A stretch of DNA of 42,022 nucleotides from Saccharicrinis aurantiacus (GCF_001660705.2 NZ_LYBV02000052.1:1-42022); one strand, 5' to 3'. Counted from the first letter of the stretch, positions 1-8,204 are shown. Numbers and translations are program-made. Notes: a model not told the origin generated them from the letters alone.

Positions 1-1
1 G

Positions 2-352
2 GCTTCATTATGTAAAATGTAAATCTACAACACGTACTTTACAGCTTTTAAGTCAGGAAAATAATAGAAATAAAACGTTAAGAATTTGACCTTTCAGACT
101 GCAAATATGGAATCCCATAAACTTCAGAATGACCAATGAAATTCGCTTATTTTAAGATTTAAAATTTGGTGTTTTTTGTATTGAGCTTCATTATGAAAAA
201 ACGTAAATCTACAATACGTACTTTACAGCTTTCAAAGCTGGAAAATAATTGAGATAAAACGTTAAAAATTAGATTTTTCAGCTTGCAAATATGGAATCCT
301 ATAAAATTACAGAATGACTATTGAAATTTAAAACTTGGTGCTTTTCGTGCTA
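2..352. repeat. Two degenerate tandem copies of a ~183 bp non-coding unit
   Basis: The first copy begins at 2 and the second at 185. Both open with GCTTCATTATG and share blocks such as GTAAATCTACAA, CGTACTTTACAGCTTT, AAAACGTTAA and GCAAATATGGAATCC in the same order. The second copy lacks about 15 bases near its end. All frames contain stops, so the unit does not look coding. It lies beside the cassette array but does not show the paired arms of the cassette junctions further right. Confidence 0.75.
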
Positions 353-359
353 GACTTTC

Positions 360-574
360 ATGACTTCTCTTTTTGAACGTGATTTAAATATTTACATCTT
401 GGTTATTTTGACTGACAAATCTGGACTGACTTATGGGGACTTGAATTCGCTTTATTTCGTTTGGAATTAGCTTTGAATAGAGAATTTGACTTTATCTCAG
501 TCAGACCAAATATTGCCACTCATAAGGAATTAAAGTTGGAAGGACTTAAAAATGAGGTTCAGAAAAAGAAATAA
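360..574 (+). pseudogene. Coding debris in the leftmost cassette
   Basis: A 36-codon frame opens with ATG at 360 and stops at 470. A second frame, shifted relative to it, is open from about 423 to the stop at 572-574 and ends in a Lys/Glu-rich tail typical of a real C-terminus. The two frames overlap in the way expected of a small gene broken by an indel, just before the cassette junction at 581. I do not recognise the family. It may instead be two unrelated chance frames. Confidence 0.3.
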
Positions 575-580
575 CGAAAG

Positions 581-711
581 CCCAACACTACGTAAAAAGC
601 ATTGTGCGTCATTAGGTTTTTGAAGTTCAAAGTATTTTGTTAAGTTTGGTTCGGCTTAGGAAATTAGGTTGTAATTATTTTGCACAACGCTTCTTACGCT
701 AAACGTTACCA
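581..711. other. attC-like cassette junction 0
   Basis: The left arm near 590-608 (CTACGTAAAAAGCATTGTGC) pairs imperfectly with the right arm near 682-700 (GCACAACGCTTCTTACG). CCCAAC at 581 is a candidate inverse core site and GTTACC at 705 the core site, with recombination expected between G705 and T706. The cassette that follows starts TTACCAA, and its own end carries the exact complement at 1216. The size and paired-arm layout are those of integron attC sites. Confidence 0.6.
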
Positions 712-761
712 ACTATTAAAATACAGCTCGCTCAAAAATAAATACAGAAAACAGTAATGAC

Positions 762-1232
762 ATGAATCTGAATCAAATCAAGAATATCTGTTTAATATTG
801 TTTTTACTAACTCTGACAACCAGTTTTAAAAAAGCAGAAGAGAAAAAGGACACTTTATCCCATATTGTAATAGGACATAAGTGCTTATTCGACGGAACAA
901 TCACAGAGAGGTTTGAAATAAACTATCAAAAAAATAATTTGTACCGTTTGACAATTCACGCAAATTATTTACACATAAAAGGAGAAAAGTACAGATATAA
1001 GATAAAGACTTCTAAAAATGAGTGGCTTCAATTAAATAGACTAACTAGGGAATTGATTTCAGTTTGTAAGGAAGATACAATTCAGGAAGAAAAAGATACT
1101 TATTTTATTTCAACGTATACAGGCGGACAATTAGGAACAAAACTCAATTATTCAGACAGTAATGTACCAAAGGAATTAAAGGAAATTCTAAAGTTTATTA
1201 GAGAAGGAATAACAGTTGGTAACAAAAAATAA
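762..1232 (+). CDS. Small exported protein of unknown function (cassette 1)
   Basis: This is a 156-residue protein. Residues 1-22 are a short Lys-containing start and a hydrophobic run (NICLILFLLTLTTSF) that reads as a signal peptide or N-terminal anchor. The rest is charged, with alternating polar and aromatic residues, and I recognise no family. The gene is the only one in a cassette running from 706 to about 1405, and the cassette's inverse core site (1216-1223) lies inside its last codons. A single small unknown gene in one orientation is what chromosomal integron cassettes usually carry. The chosen ATG lies 56 bases after the cassette start. Expression could come from its own weak promoter or from an upstream cassette. 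No function is inferred. Confidence 0.7.
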   Translation: MNLNQIKNICLILFLLTLTTSFKKAEEKKDTLSHIVIGHKCLFDGTITERFEINYQKNNLYRLTIHANYLHIKGEKYRYKIKTSKNEWLQLNRLTRELISVCKEDTIQEEKDTYFISTYTGGQLGTKLNYSDSNVPKELKEILKFIREGITVGNKK

Positions 1233-1411
1233 AGGTCATAGGCTGTGAGTATAGTTTTGGAATTTTTGTTTGTTTAATAAAATCGCCGAAACTTTTGTTT
1301 CGGCTAGTGAAAAGTATAAATTTATATCCTAAACAAAATTTCGGCTCTGCTGGGTTTTGGTTGTTTTGTTTTTTCAAATTCAGCCTACATCCTTTATTCG
1401 AGCCGTTAGCG
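1216..1411. other. attC-like cassette junction 1
   Basis: TTGGTAAC at 1216-1223 is the exact reverse complement of GTTACCAA at the start of the same cassette (705-712). AAAGG..TAGGCTG at 1230-1244 pairs with CAGCCTA..CCTTT at 1381-1395, and the core site GTTAGCG starts at 1405. A small internal hairpin (CCGAAAC-ttt-TGTTTCGG) lies near 1284. The site is about 196 bp long, in the range of the long chromosomal-integron attC sites, and it closely resembles the next junction. Confidence 0.75.
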
Positions 1412-1431
1412 TTTATTATAAAGAACCACAT

Positions 1432-1932
1432 ATGAGAAAAGAATATATCCTTTTAATAATTTTAACTTTACCTTTCTCTGCTAATTCTCAAAACTGTGAT
1501 TTAGAAGAGTACAATTATCCATACAATCAATCAGACACTTTGATTATTGAAAATGGATTCGAAAAAGTAGAAGCCGATTTACTTATTAAGAACATGGTTC
1601 GATACAGAGAAAGCGGTTTATTTTTGCACTCATATTCTAAATACCAAGACAAAGAATTACTTTGCTTAATAATGGACGAAGGAGAAAGTGTTTCCCTTAT
1701 GCTTTACGTAATAAAATCTTGTAAAGTACTAGACTCAAAAGCTCTATATTCAATATCGGAATGGGAGCATGGAATTCGAAAAGGAAAGGCTTATGTAAAT
1801 CAAAATAGAATCGTTTGTTCTTTATATTTAGCATCACGGGACTGGGGAGACTATACAAAATGGAAATATGGAACTGAACATGCTGAATATCTAATTAATG
1901 CAGAAGGAAAGATAATAAATAACAAACGCTAA
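1432..1932 (+). CDS. Small exported protein of unknown function (cassette 2)
   Basis: This is a 166-residue protein. I place the start at 1432 because the frame upstream of it crosses the cassette boundary at 1405/1406, and the protein from 1432 begins with a clean signal peptide (MRKEYILLIILTLPFSANSQ). The mature part holds Cys-Asp-Leu-Glu soon after the cleavage region and a Trp-rich C-terminal half (YSISEWEHGI, SRDWGDYTKWKYG). I do not recognise the family. The stop codon lies inside the inverse core site at 1924-1933, as in many compact integron cassettes. Probably periplasmic or surface located. No role can be given. Confidence 0.7.
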   Translation: MRKEYILLIILTLPFSANSQNCDLEEYNYPYNQSDTLIIENGFEKVEADLLIKNMVRYRESGLFLHSYSKYQDKELLCLIMDEGESVSLMLYVIKSCKVLDSKALYSISEWEHGIRKGKAYVNQNRIVCSLYLASRDWGDYTKWKYGTEHAEYLINAEGKIINNKR

Positions 1933-2121
1933 CAATAAATAAAAGGCATAGGCTGTCAGCATAAATTTGCGAGTTTAGCTCTTTGAATAAGTTCGCCGAA
2001 GCTTTTGCTTCGGCTAGTTAAAAGAATAAATTTACAACCAAAACAAAAGCTTCGGCTCAGTGGTATTTTGGGAGTTTAGTTTTTCAAATCAGCCTACGAC
2101 CTCTTATTCGAACCGTTGTTG
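1924..2121. other. attC-like cassette junction 2
   Basis: AAACGCTAAC at 1924-1933 is the exact complement of GTTAGCGTTT at the start of the same cassette (1405-1414), a 10-base match. ATAAAAGG-CATAGGCTG (1938-1954) pairs with CAGCCTAC..CTCTTAT (2091-2107), leaving unpaired bases of the kind that direct strand choice in attC sites. An internal CCGAAGC-ttt-TGCTTCGG hairpin repeats that of junction 1. The core G lies at 2115, and the following cassette starts TTGTTG. Confidence 0.75.
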
Positions 2122-2354
2122 TTTTTATATTTGGGGTGTAATAGATTGATAAATAACTTATTGTGTGAACGCTCATTAAGTAGAGGACATACAGATTGCC
2201 ATACAAATGATTAAAGAAAACCTATATAATATGCTAGAAAATGTGTTAATAACTTTGAGTTTTTTTTATATAAATTTTATATCTCCTGTTTTTTTATTTC
2301 CTCCCACGAAAATGTATAAGTCTTAACGAAAAAGATTAATCTATAAGCATCCTC
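2122..2354. other. AT-rich gap at the start of a truncated third cassette
   Basis: This stretch follows the core site at 2115. It contains no open frame of useful length and no matching inverse core site. It looks like the first part of a third cassette cut off by the lysozyme relic that starts near 2355. Confidence 0.4.
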
Positions 2355-2652
2355 CTTAAAGTCTGGCAATTGCTTCAATTGTCATTTTTCCCATAATACT
2401 GTCCATATTTAAGTCTCCATCAAAGAATTGGTTTAACTCTTGCTACACATACACCGTTATTAACGTATAAATCAAAAATGATTTTTTATAAGGAACCATA
2501 AGATTTCATCAATTTTAAACCTTATGTAAAAGGCCTGCTCATAAAAATCCTTTACAAGCTGTTTCAATTGAGGAACATTAATCTTAAAGTTCCAAGGTAT
2601 TTTTCCATAGGTTTCTTTGTAGGCATCAATGTTTTGCCATCCTTTCCAATAA
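2355..2652 (-). pseudogene. Decayed fragment of phage lysozyme gene (relic 1)
   Basis: The DNA is collinear with about 20680-20985 of the intact lysozyme gene. Shared blocks include CATCAAAGAATTGGTTTAA-like, CTCATAAAAATCCTTTACAAGCTG and TTTTCCATAGGTTTC segments. The copy has lost bases around the region that encodes the start of the peptidoglycan-binding part, and contains frame-breaking changes. It ends just upstream of the first module 1 promoter. It appears to be a dead piece of a related prophage and marks the left edge of module 1. Confidence 0.85.
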
Positions 2653-2677
2653 TAGAAAACTTATCTTCCCTAAAAAG

Positions 2678-2740
2678 TATACGTACTTCCCTAATTTATA
2701 TACATACGAAAAAGCCGCTATACCGAAATTTGCATTGTAA
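2678..2740 (+). promoter_or_regulatory. AraC-type operator-promoter P1 (module 1)
   Basis: The half-sites TATACGT at 2678 and TATACAT at 2699 are 21 bp apart. TTTG at 2729 starts 30 bp after the second. GAAATTTG stands in place of the consensus TAnnTTTG, followed by TTGTAA near the expected start of transcription. It reads into the dehydrogenase gene at 2758. I infer that the AraC protein of 9909-10820 binds here. Confidence 0.75.
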
Positions 2741-2757
2741 TCTTAAAACGAAGAATC

Positions 2758-3696
2758 ATGGCAAATTCAAGACTTGGTATACTATTAAACCTATTTCTCC
2801 CACAGCGAAGAAATCCAAATCCCAAATATGCAATCCCCGAAAAGGATAAAAATCTAGAGGATAAAACTATAGTTTTTACCGGGGGAACTGACGGCATGGG
2901 ACGTGTGGCAGTAGAGATGCTTTACAATATGGGAGCTCATGTTGTAGTGCTTGGGCGTAATAAAGCAAAAACAGAAAATGTAATTAGTGAAATCAGCAAA
3001 ACCGAAGGTACTGGTTCACTGAGTCTACAAATTTGCGATTTGGCTTCTATGGATAGCGTTAAAAGATGTGCCGATAGAATCTTAGCTGAGTATAGCAGAA
3101 TTGATGTATTAATTAATAATGCCGGCATCAATATAACTAAACCAACATTTACATCTGATGGTTTTGAGACCAACTGGTCAATCAATTATTTAGGGTCTTA
3201 TCTATTAACCAATCTTTTACTTCCAAGAATTCAACAGTCATCACCATCGCGTATTGTGAATCTTACCACCAATACTGCTTTTATTGACCAGATTAATTTT
3301 AATGATATTGAATCAAAACCAAATTTTGATACTTCAGATACATATACACAAGCAAAACTATCGATGAACATGTTCTCTATCGATTTGGCTAAAAAGCTTG
3401 CAGGAAAAGGAGTAACAGTAAATTACTTGTATCCTGGATATATAAAGTCGAACCTACTAAGCAACCTCGAAGGAACAGCGAAAATGATGCAGTTTTTTAT
3501 GAATGTAATGGCATCACCTACAGAAGTTGGTGCAGACCGAATTGTTCGCTTGGCAATATCTAGTGAGTATGCTGACACAACAGGTGCTTATATATCTGAA
3601 GATAAAATTCAAGCTCCACACAAAGAAGCTCAAATTGAGTCGAAACGAAATCACTTGAAAAGGATAAGCGATAAGGCACTAAAACAGTGGTTGTAG
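2758..3696 (+). CDS. Short-chain dehydrogenase/reductase (retinol dehydrogenase/WWOX-like)
   Basis: This 312-residue protein has a Rossmann fold of the SDR superfamily. TGGTDGMG (residues 41-48) is the cofactor loop, NNAG (120-123) follows the usual strand, and Tyr196 and Lys200 form the YxxxK active-site pair. The usual catalytic Ser is replaced by a Thr/Asn stretch near residue 171 (NLTTNT), so activity could be altered. A 35-residue extension precedes the fold. It is transcribed alone from P1. The family reduces or oxidises carbonyl and alcohol groups with NAD(P). The substrate is unknown, but the neighbouring hydrolases and reductases suggest detoxification of reactive carbonyls or lipophilic compounds. 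Confidence 0.88.
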   Translation: MANSRLGILLNLFLPQRRNPNPKYAIPEKDKNLEDKTIVFTGGTDGMGRVAVEMLYNMGAHVVVLGRNKAKTENVISEISKTEGTGSLSLQICDLASMDSVKRCADRILAEYSRIDVLINNAGINITKPTFTSDGFETNWSINYLGSYLLTNLLLPRIQQSSPSRIVNLTTNTAFIDQINFNDIESKPNFDTSDTYTQAKLSMNMFSIDLAKKLAGKGVTVNYLYPGYIKSNLLSNLEGTAKMMQFFMNVMASPTEVGADRIVRLAISSEYADTTGAYISEDKIQAPHKEAQIESKRNHLKRISDKALKQWL

Positions 3697-3723
3697 GGTA
3701 GAATCAAAGTAATCCGGAAAAAG

Positions 3724-3786
3724 TATTCATCCTTCCTTAAAATATATACATACAAACCACTCAAATTCAGGAAATTTGCAGTGTAA
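3724..3786 (+). promoter_or_regulatory. AraC-type operator-promoter P2 (module 1)
   Basis: TATTCAT at 3724 and TATACAT at 3745 are 21 bp apart, and TTTG at 3775 is 30 bp after the second. The whole 80-bp block is nearly identical to P3, which implies duplication. It drives the hydrolase at 3808. Confidence 0.8.
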
Positions 3787-3807
3787 GTAATTTCAAAATA
3801 TAGCAAA

Positions 3808-4767
3808 GTGAAAAATCAAGAAGAAACATTAATAACAGAAAAGTACATTAGAAAGAATGTAAATTTTAAAAGTGTTGGTTCTACTATTGTTGGACATCTA
3901 TATTTTCCAAAAGATACCGACTTTAGTAAAAAGTACCCCGCCATTGTAGCAGGTGGACCAATGGCTACCATTAAAGAGCAATCTCCTGGAGTATTTGCTA
4001 AAGCATTAGCCGAAAGAGGTTTTATTGCACTGGCTTTCGATTACAGAACATTTGGTGAAAGCGAAGGTGAACCAAGGCAGTATGAAGACCCGGCATCTAA
4101 AACAGAAGATATACAAAACGCCATTAGCTTTCTAGTTTCACATAAAAATGTCGATAGCAACCGTATTGGTGCTTTGGGAATCTGCAATAGCTCGTCATAC
4201 ATAGCCGATGCTTTACAAAGTGATATTCGCGTAAAGGCATTTGGTACTGTAAGTGGTCATTTCAGCTTACGTGAAGCTACCGTTACAAATCCCTTAGTAC
4301 CTGAAGAAATGAGAAAAGCTATGTATGCTAAGTCAATTGAGTCAAGACAGCATTACTTTGAAACAGGAGTTGCCGAACCTGATGATATGCTTATGCCCGA
4401 TATGAATGAAGCACCACCTGCTGAAGCTGGCGTTTTTATTTGTGAGCAGTACGATTACTACTTCCGAAGAAGAGAAGCTGAATGGCCAACATACACCAAC
4501 CACCTTGTACCTTTCTCATTTGGACAAATTGCACGCTCACATGGCCTTGATTATGCTGGACAAATAGCTATTCCTTATTTAGGAGTTGTAGGAGAGAAAG
4601 CCTTTACTCGTGAATTTACAGAGCGTTTTATTAAAGCGAAAACGCAAGGTTCGGCTGAAATTAAAATTATTAAAGACGGTACTCATTTTAGTACTTATGA
4701 CAGAACTGAATATGTAGCAGAAGGAGCGGATGCTTTAAGTGAATTCTTCAATAAACATTTAGTTTAA
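3808..4767 (+). CDS. Alpha/beta hydrolase, Cys-nucleophile type (YcjY/dienelactone-hydrolase-like)
   Basis: This 319-residue alpha/beta-hydrolase starts with GTG at 3808. The nucleophile elbow reads G-I-C-N-S (residues 124-128), so the residue in the usual Ser place is Cys126, as in dienelactone hydrolases and YcjY-type proteins. The oxyanion-side motif AGGPMA lies near residue 48, and the likely catalytic His is in GTHFSTYD near the C-terminus. Family members hydrolyse esters, lactones or acyl bonds in the cytoplasm. The gene has its own AraC-type promoter and stands between two dehydrogenase genes. The true substrate cannot be read from the sequence. Confidence 0.85.
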   Translation: MKNQEETLITEKYIRKNVNFKSVGSTIVGHLYFPKDTDFSKKYPAIVAGGPMATIKEQSPGVFAKALAERGFIALAFDYRTFGESEGEPRQYEDPASKTEDIQNAISFLVSHKNVDSNRIGALGICNSSSYIADALQSDIRVKAFGTVSGHFSLREATVTNPLVPEEMRKAMYAKSIESRQHYFETGVAEPDDMLMPDMNEAPPAEAGVFICEQYDYYFRRREAEWPTYTNHLVPFSFGQIARSHGLDYAGQIAIPYLGVVGEKAFTREFTERFIKAKTQGSAEIKIIKDGTHFSTYDRTEYVAEGADALSEFFNKHLV

Positions 4768-4783
4768 GTAATTCCGGAAAAAG

Positions 4784-4846
4784 TATTCACCCTTCCTTAA
4801 AATATATACATACAAACTACTCAAATTCAAGAAATTTGTAGTGTAA
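4784..4846 (+). promoter_or_regulatory. AraC-type operator-promoter P3 (module 1)
   Basis: TATTCAC at 4784 and TATACAT at 4805 are 21 bp apart, with TTTG at 4835, again 30 bp after the second half-site. It heads the cluster 4862-6675. Confidence 0.8.
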
Positions 4847-4861
4847 TTAAAATAATAAAAC

Positions 4862-5323
4862 ATGGCAAAGTCAAAAGTAACATTCGAATTCTCTCATTTC
4901 TATCCAAGTTTTGAACCGCAAAAGTTTTGGGATTTTCATGTAGATCATGAGTGGTATACAAAGTCTGATATAATGATTGGCGAAATTTCATTGTTGAAAG
5001 AAGGTCAAGGTCACCCTTCTGGTTTGGGAGCACTGCGCAAACTAACCATCGGAAACATAAAGCTTGAGGAAGACATTGTTGGCTTTGATGCGCCTAATTA
5101 TTTTAGTTATGCTGCTCGACCAGGTGGAATGCCGGTAAAAAACTATGTTGGAGAATTCTTTTTCACATCAAAAAACAATGGATTAGAATTAAGATATAAA
5201 GGAAGTTTCGACCCAAAACCCTTTGGAACAAACTGGCTCTTTAAATACATATTTAATTCGCGCATGCGAAAAATGGTTCCAATATGGGAGAAAGGTTATA
5301 AATCATATCATAATATAAAGTAA
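4862..5323 (+). CDS. SRPBCC-fold (polyketide cyclase/START-like) protein
   Basis: This 153-residue protein has the spacing and character of the SRPBCC ligand-binding fold: an N-terminal strand with Phe/Trp residues, a central run of strands (ALRKLTIGNIKLEEDIVGFD), and a C-terminal amphipathic helix (RMRKMVPIWEKGYKSY). Such proteins bind lipids or hydrophobic molecules, and some act as cyclases. No catalytic residue can be assigned. Its stop overlaps the start of the next dehydrogenase gene by one base, so the two are probably translationally coupled and act on the same substrate. Confidence 0.75.
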   Translation: MAKSKVTFEFSHFYPSFEPQKFWDFHVDHEWYTKSDIMIGEISLLKEGQGHPSGLGALRKLTIGNIKLEEDIVGFDAPNYFSYAARPGGMPVKNYVGEFFFTSKNNGLELRYKGSFDPKPFGTNWLFKYIFNSRMRKMVPIWEKGYKSYHNIK

Positions 5324-6171
5324 TGAGTACAAACAGAAAAACAGTTTTAATAACAGGATGCAGCTCCGGATTTGGAAGATTAACTGCAAAACTATTTCAA
5401 AAACAAGGTTGGAACGTTGTTGCTACCGTTCTTCCGCACGAAGAGGAAACAGAACTTAACCAATTTAGCAACCTATTGGTTACCAAGCTTGATGTTACAA
5501 ATCAGCAAAGTATTTCTGAAACGGTATCCGCTGCAGTAGAAAAATTTGGAAGTATCAATGTCTTAGTCAATAATGCAGGTATTGCCGGTTTTGGTGTTTT
5601 CGAACAATGGGAAGAAAAAGATATTAATGCTCAGTTTGAGGTAAATGTTATGGGAACAATGAGGGTGACCAAAGAAGTGCTTCCTTATATGCGAAAGCAA
5701 GGAGAAGGAGTAATCATCAACCTTTCTTCTTTGGCTGGTCTTTTTGGCTCTCCTTTTTCCTCGGTATATAGCGCTGCTAAATATGCTATAGAAGGTTTTA
5801 CCGATTCATTGGCAATGGAATATGCTCCATTTAATATAAAAGTTAAGTGTATTGCCCCGGGTTCTTACAACACCAATCTGGTTAGTTCTATCAACCTCAA
5901 AAATCTTGAGAATGGAGATGAGCAAATACGCAAGTATAGCCTAAAAATGAGTGAGAAGATGAATGAAAATATCGAAAATCTGCGCTCACAAGGAAATGGA
6001 GAATCAGATCCTCAAGAGGTGGCTAATAAGATCTATTTATGCGCAACTGAAGAAACTCCTGTACACAATGTATCGGGAGACGATGCCGAAGCGATGAGAA
6101 ACATGTTAAAAACAATGCCTGAAAACGAATTCATGAAAATGATATCAGACATGATAGTTCCTGAAATTTAA
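5323..6171 (+). CDS. Short-chain dehydrogenase/reductase
   Basis: This 282-residue classical SDR has TGCSSGFG (residues 11-18), NNAG (83-86), a Ser in NLSSLAG near 136, and YSAAK with Tyr149 and Lys153. The active-site set is complete, so it should be a working NAD(P)-dependent oxidoreductase. It is the second gene of the P3 operon, coupled to the SRPBCC gene and followed after 12 bases by an NTF2-like gene. The C-terminal region has an extra helical stretch (EKMNENIENLRSQG) before the last strand. Substrate unknown. Confidence 0.9.
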   Translation: MSTNRKTVLITGCSSGFGRLTAKLFQKQGWNVVATVLPHEEETELNQFSNLLVTKLDVTNQQSISETVSAAVEKFGSINVLVNNAGIAGFGVFEQWEEKDINAQFEVNVMGTMRVTKEVLPYMRKQGEGVIINLSSLAGLFGSPFSSVYSAAKYAIEGFTDSLAMEYAPFNIKVKCIAPGSYNTNLVSSINLKNLENGDEQIRKYSLKMSEKMNENIENLRSQGNGESDPQEVANKIYLCATEETPVHNVSGDDAEAMRNMLKTMPENEFMKMISDMIVPEI

Positions 6172-6183
6172 GAACATCAACAA

Positions 6184-6675
6184 ATGAAATCAATATTAAA
6201 TCTTGCGAGCTTAATGCTCCTTTTATTAACAGTAAGTCCATCATGGGCACAAAACGAAAACAAAATGGAAAATTCACAAAATCAATTAAACGAGAATAAA
6301 GCAGTTGTAAAAGCAGTATTTCAAGCTATTACTGATGGTAACTGGAGTTATGTAACAGAAACATTTGCAGATGATGCAAAGATTTGGGTGGCTGGCGATA
6401 TGCCTATTTCTGGGAATCACACCAAAGATTTTGTACGAGGTTTAGAAGCAGGAAACCCAGCCATGTTCCCAAATGGAATGTCGCTTACTCCAACGGCTAT
6501 GACTGCCGAGGGTGATCGTGTTGCTGTTGAAGCTGAAACATTTGGTAAGCATGTAAGCGGTAAAACATATAACAACTTCTTTCATTTTATGTTAGTTATA
6601 CGTGATGGTAAAATACATGAATGGAAAGAGTATATGGATACTAAACATGCTAGCTTTACATTCTTTGGAGAATAA
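6184..6675 (+). CDS. Exported NTF2-like (SnoaL-type) protein
   Basis: This 163-residue protein starts with a signal peptide ending near SWAQ (residues 19-22). The remainder follows the NTF2/SnoaL pattern: a helix with NKAVVKAVFQAITDGNW, the WSYVTETFADDAKIWV strand, and the closing EWKEYMDT strand with a Trp and acidic residues. These small cone-shaped folds bind or isomerise small hydrophobic molecules. It closes the P3 operon, and a hairpin follows it at 6688-6725. An exported partner for cytoplasmic enzymes is unusual, and its role is not clear. Confidence 0.8.
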   Translation: MKSILNLASLMLLLLTVSPSWAQNENKMENSQNQLNENKAVVKAVFQAITDGNWSYVTETFADDAKIWVAGDMPISGNHTKDFVRGLEAGNPAMFPNGMSLTPTAMTAEGDRVAVEAETFGKHVSGKTYNNFFHFMLVIRDGKIHEWKEYMDTKHASFTFFGE

Positions 6676-6687
6676 AACAAATTAATC

Positions 6688-6725
6688 ATCAGGTAGCTAT
6701 ACACTTTGTGTGATAGTTACCTGAT
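6688..6725 (+). terminator. Long hairpin after the P3 operon
   Basis: ATCAGGTAGCTATACAC pairs with GTGTGATAGTTACCTGAT across a very short loop, leaving one mismatch and one bulge. There is no strong T run, only ACAAAACTATTTT, so it may be a weak terminator or an RNA processing and stability element. It lies between 6675 and the next ATG at 6741. Confidence 0.6.
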
Positions 6726-6740
6726 ACAAAACTATTTTCA

Positions 6741-7697
6741 ATGAAAAAGCCTACAAGAAAAATGTATGAACCTCAGCTGCAACAATTTTATTATCCCATG
6801 CGATTATTTGCTCGATTTGCCCGTCGTAAATGGGCTGTCAAACTTCTGAATAGTATGGAAAAGCGAGCTAAAGGTAAAGATGTGGATGGTCTGGATTGTG
6901 TGCAACGTTATATTCCAAGCAAAAATGGCGGGCCAGATATTCGAGTGCGAGTGTATCGTCCAATAAATAACAATGAAACATTACCTTGCATGGTTCATTT
7001 TCATGGTGGTGGTTATATGATGAGTTCTCCCGAGGCTTTTTCTGGGTTTATCAAAAACATTATTGATACTCGCACCTGTGTGGTTATAACGCCAGACTAT
7101 CGCTTATCGGTTGACAATCCTTTTCCTGATGGTTTTAATGACTGTTACGATACAGTTTTGTGGGCAAAAGAAAATGCTAATGAATTGAAAATAGATGCTT
7201 CAAAATTTATACTAGCCGGACATAGCGCTGGTGGCGGTTTAACTGCAGCAGTTACATTAAAAGCCCGAGATACAAAGGATTTTAATATTGCATTTCAAAT
7301 GCCTATCTACCCAATGATAGATCACAGGCAGCAAACTGAATCGGCAAAAACGATGACTACGGCACCTGTTTGGGATACAAAAACCAATAAGTTCGCTTGG
7401 GAACTATATCTCAGAAATATAAAAGGCGAAGTTCCAAGTTATGCATCTCCCTCCTTAAATACAGACTTCAAAAATATGCCGCCTACAATAAGCTTTGTTG
7501 GCGATTTAGAACCCTTTAAAGATGAGACCTTGAATTATGTAGAAGCATTGAAAAAAGAAAGGATTCCTGTAAACTTTAAACTCTTTAAGGGAGCGTTTCA
7601 TGGCTTTGAGGTACTTCATAAATATGCCAATGTTTCTGATGAAGCCAACCGTTTTCAGATTCAAGCTTTTGCTGAATACTATGATGCCTACTTTTAA
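6741..7697 (+). CDS. Alpha/beta hydrolase of the hormone-sensitive lipase family
   Basis: This 318-residue esterase has the HGGG oxyanion motif (residues 88-91), the GHSAG nucleophile elbow with Ser162, the acidic residue in GDLEPF, and the catalytic His in FHGFE near the C-terminus. This is the complete signature of the hormone-sensitive lipase (family IV) carboxylesterases. There is no signal peptide, so it should act in the cytoplasm on short acyl esters. It lacks an AraC half-site pair of its own and follows the hairpin at 6688-6725, so it may rely on read-through from P3 or on a weak promoter. Confidence 0.92.
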   Translation: MKKPTRKMYEPQLQQFYYPMRLFARFARRKWAVKLLNSMEKRAKGKDVDGLDCVQRYIPSKNGGPDIRVRVYRPINNNETLPCMVHFHGGGYMMSSPEAFSGFIKNIIDTRTCVVITPDYRLSVDNPFPDGFNDCYDTVLWAKENANELKIDASKFILAGHSAGGGLTAAVTLKARDTKDFNIAFQMPIYPMIDHRQQTESAKTMTTAPVWDTKTNKFAWELYLRNIKGEVPSYASPSLNTDFKNMPPTISFVGDLEPFKDETLNYVEALKKERIPVNFKLFKGAFHGFEVLHKYANVSDEANRFQIQAFAEYYDAYF

Positions 7698-7771
7698 TTT
7701 TATTCTTCTATTAAAAATATGAAAAGCAGAAAATTAGACAGTTTATAAAATATGAAAAGTACACTTATAAA

Positions 7772-8203
7772 ATGAAGAAAATGGTTTTAATAATATTAGG
7801 TATTACATTAATAGTTATAGCAATAGTAACATGGAGACGTAATGTAACAGTTATTGATAATGGTGTAATTATGACTAATAAAAGTTGTAAAGAACTTACA
7901 CCTTATCAAGGACAGAAAAAAGTAACAGGAAACTCATACCATCCTTATCTGATGCGTACAAATATTGATGATGCTATAAACAGCTCTTTAGAAAAAGCAG
8001 GGCCAGGATATGATATGCTCATAAATGCTACATTAAAAGTAAACTATTATTATATGATTGTTTACTTTTCAAATTATATTACGGTGGAAGGCACTGCTGT
8101 TAATTCTGCTGAGCTGAAAGCTGAAATGGGTGAACAAGAATACTTTAAATGGCTTTCTAGTAAAGATATCCTCCAACGAAACAATCTTAATAAGGATGAT
8201 TAG
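7772..8203 (+). CDS. Membrane-anchored small protein of unknown function
   Basis: This 143-residue protein begins with one membrane segment (residues 4-20). A soluble domain follows, with AGPGYDMLINATLKVNYYYMIVYFSNYITVEGTAVNS at its centre. It probably faces the periplasm from the inner membrane. The beta-rich core recalls small lipoprotein-like domains, but I cannot name the family. The next gene starts within or just after its last codons, so the two are likely co-transcribed and translationally linked. Confidence 0.65.
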   Translation: MKKMVLIILGITLIVIAIVTWRRNVTVIDNGVIMTNKSCKELTPYQGQKKVTGNSYHPYLMRTNIDDAINSSLEKAGPGYDMLINATLKVNYYYMIVYFSNYITVEGTAVNSAELKAEMGEQEYFKWLSSKDILQRNNLNKDD

Positions 8204-8204
8204 T

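Noticed and set aside
2-352. The 183-bp repeats as attC sites
   Set aside because: They lack the long terminal inverted arms and the start-to-end complementarity seen at the real junctions.
1357-1431. Longer start for the cassette 2 gene
   Set aside because: This stretch lies in the previous cassette's recombination site and encodes no signal-peptide-like start. ATG 1432 does.
2568-2849. A plus-strand 93-residue frame
   Set aside because: It lies across the lysozyme relic and the P1 promoter and overlaps the dehydrogenase start in another frame. It is a chance frame.
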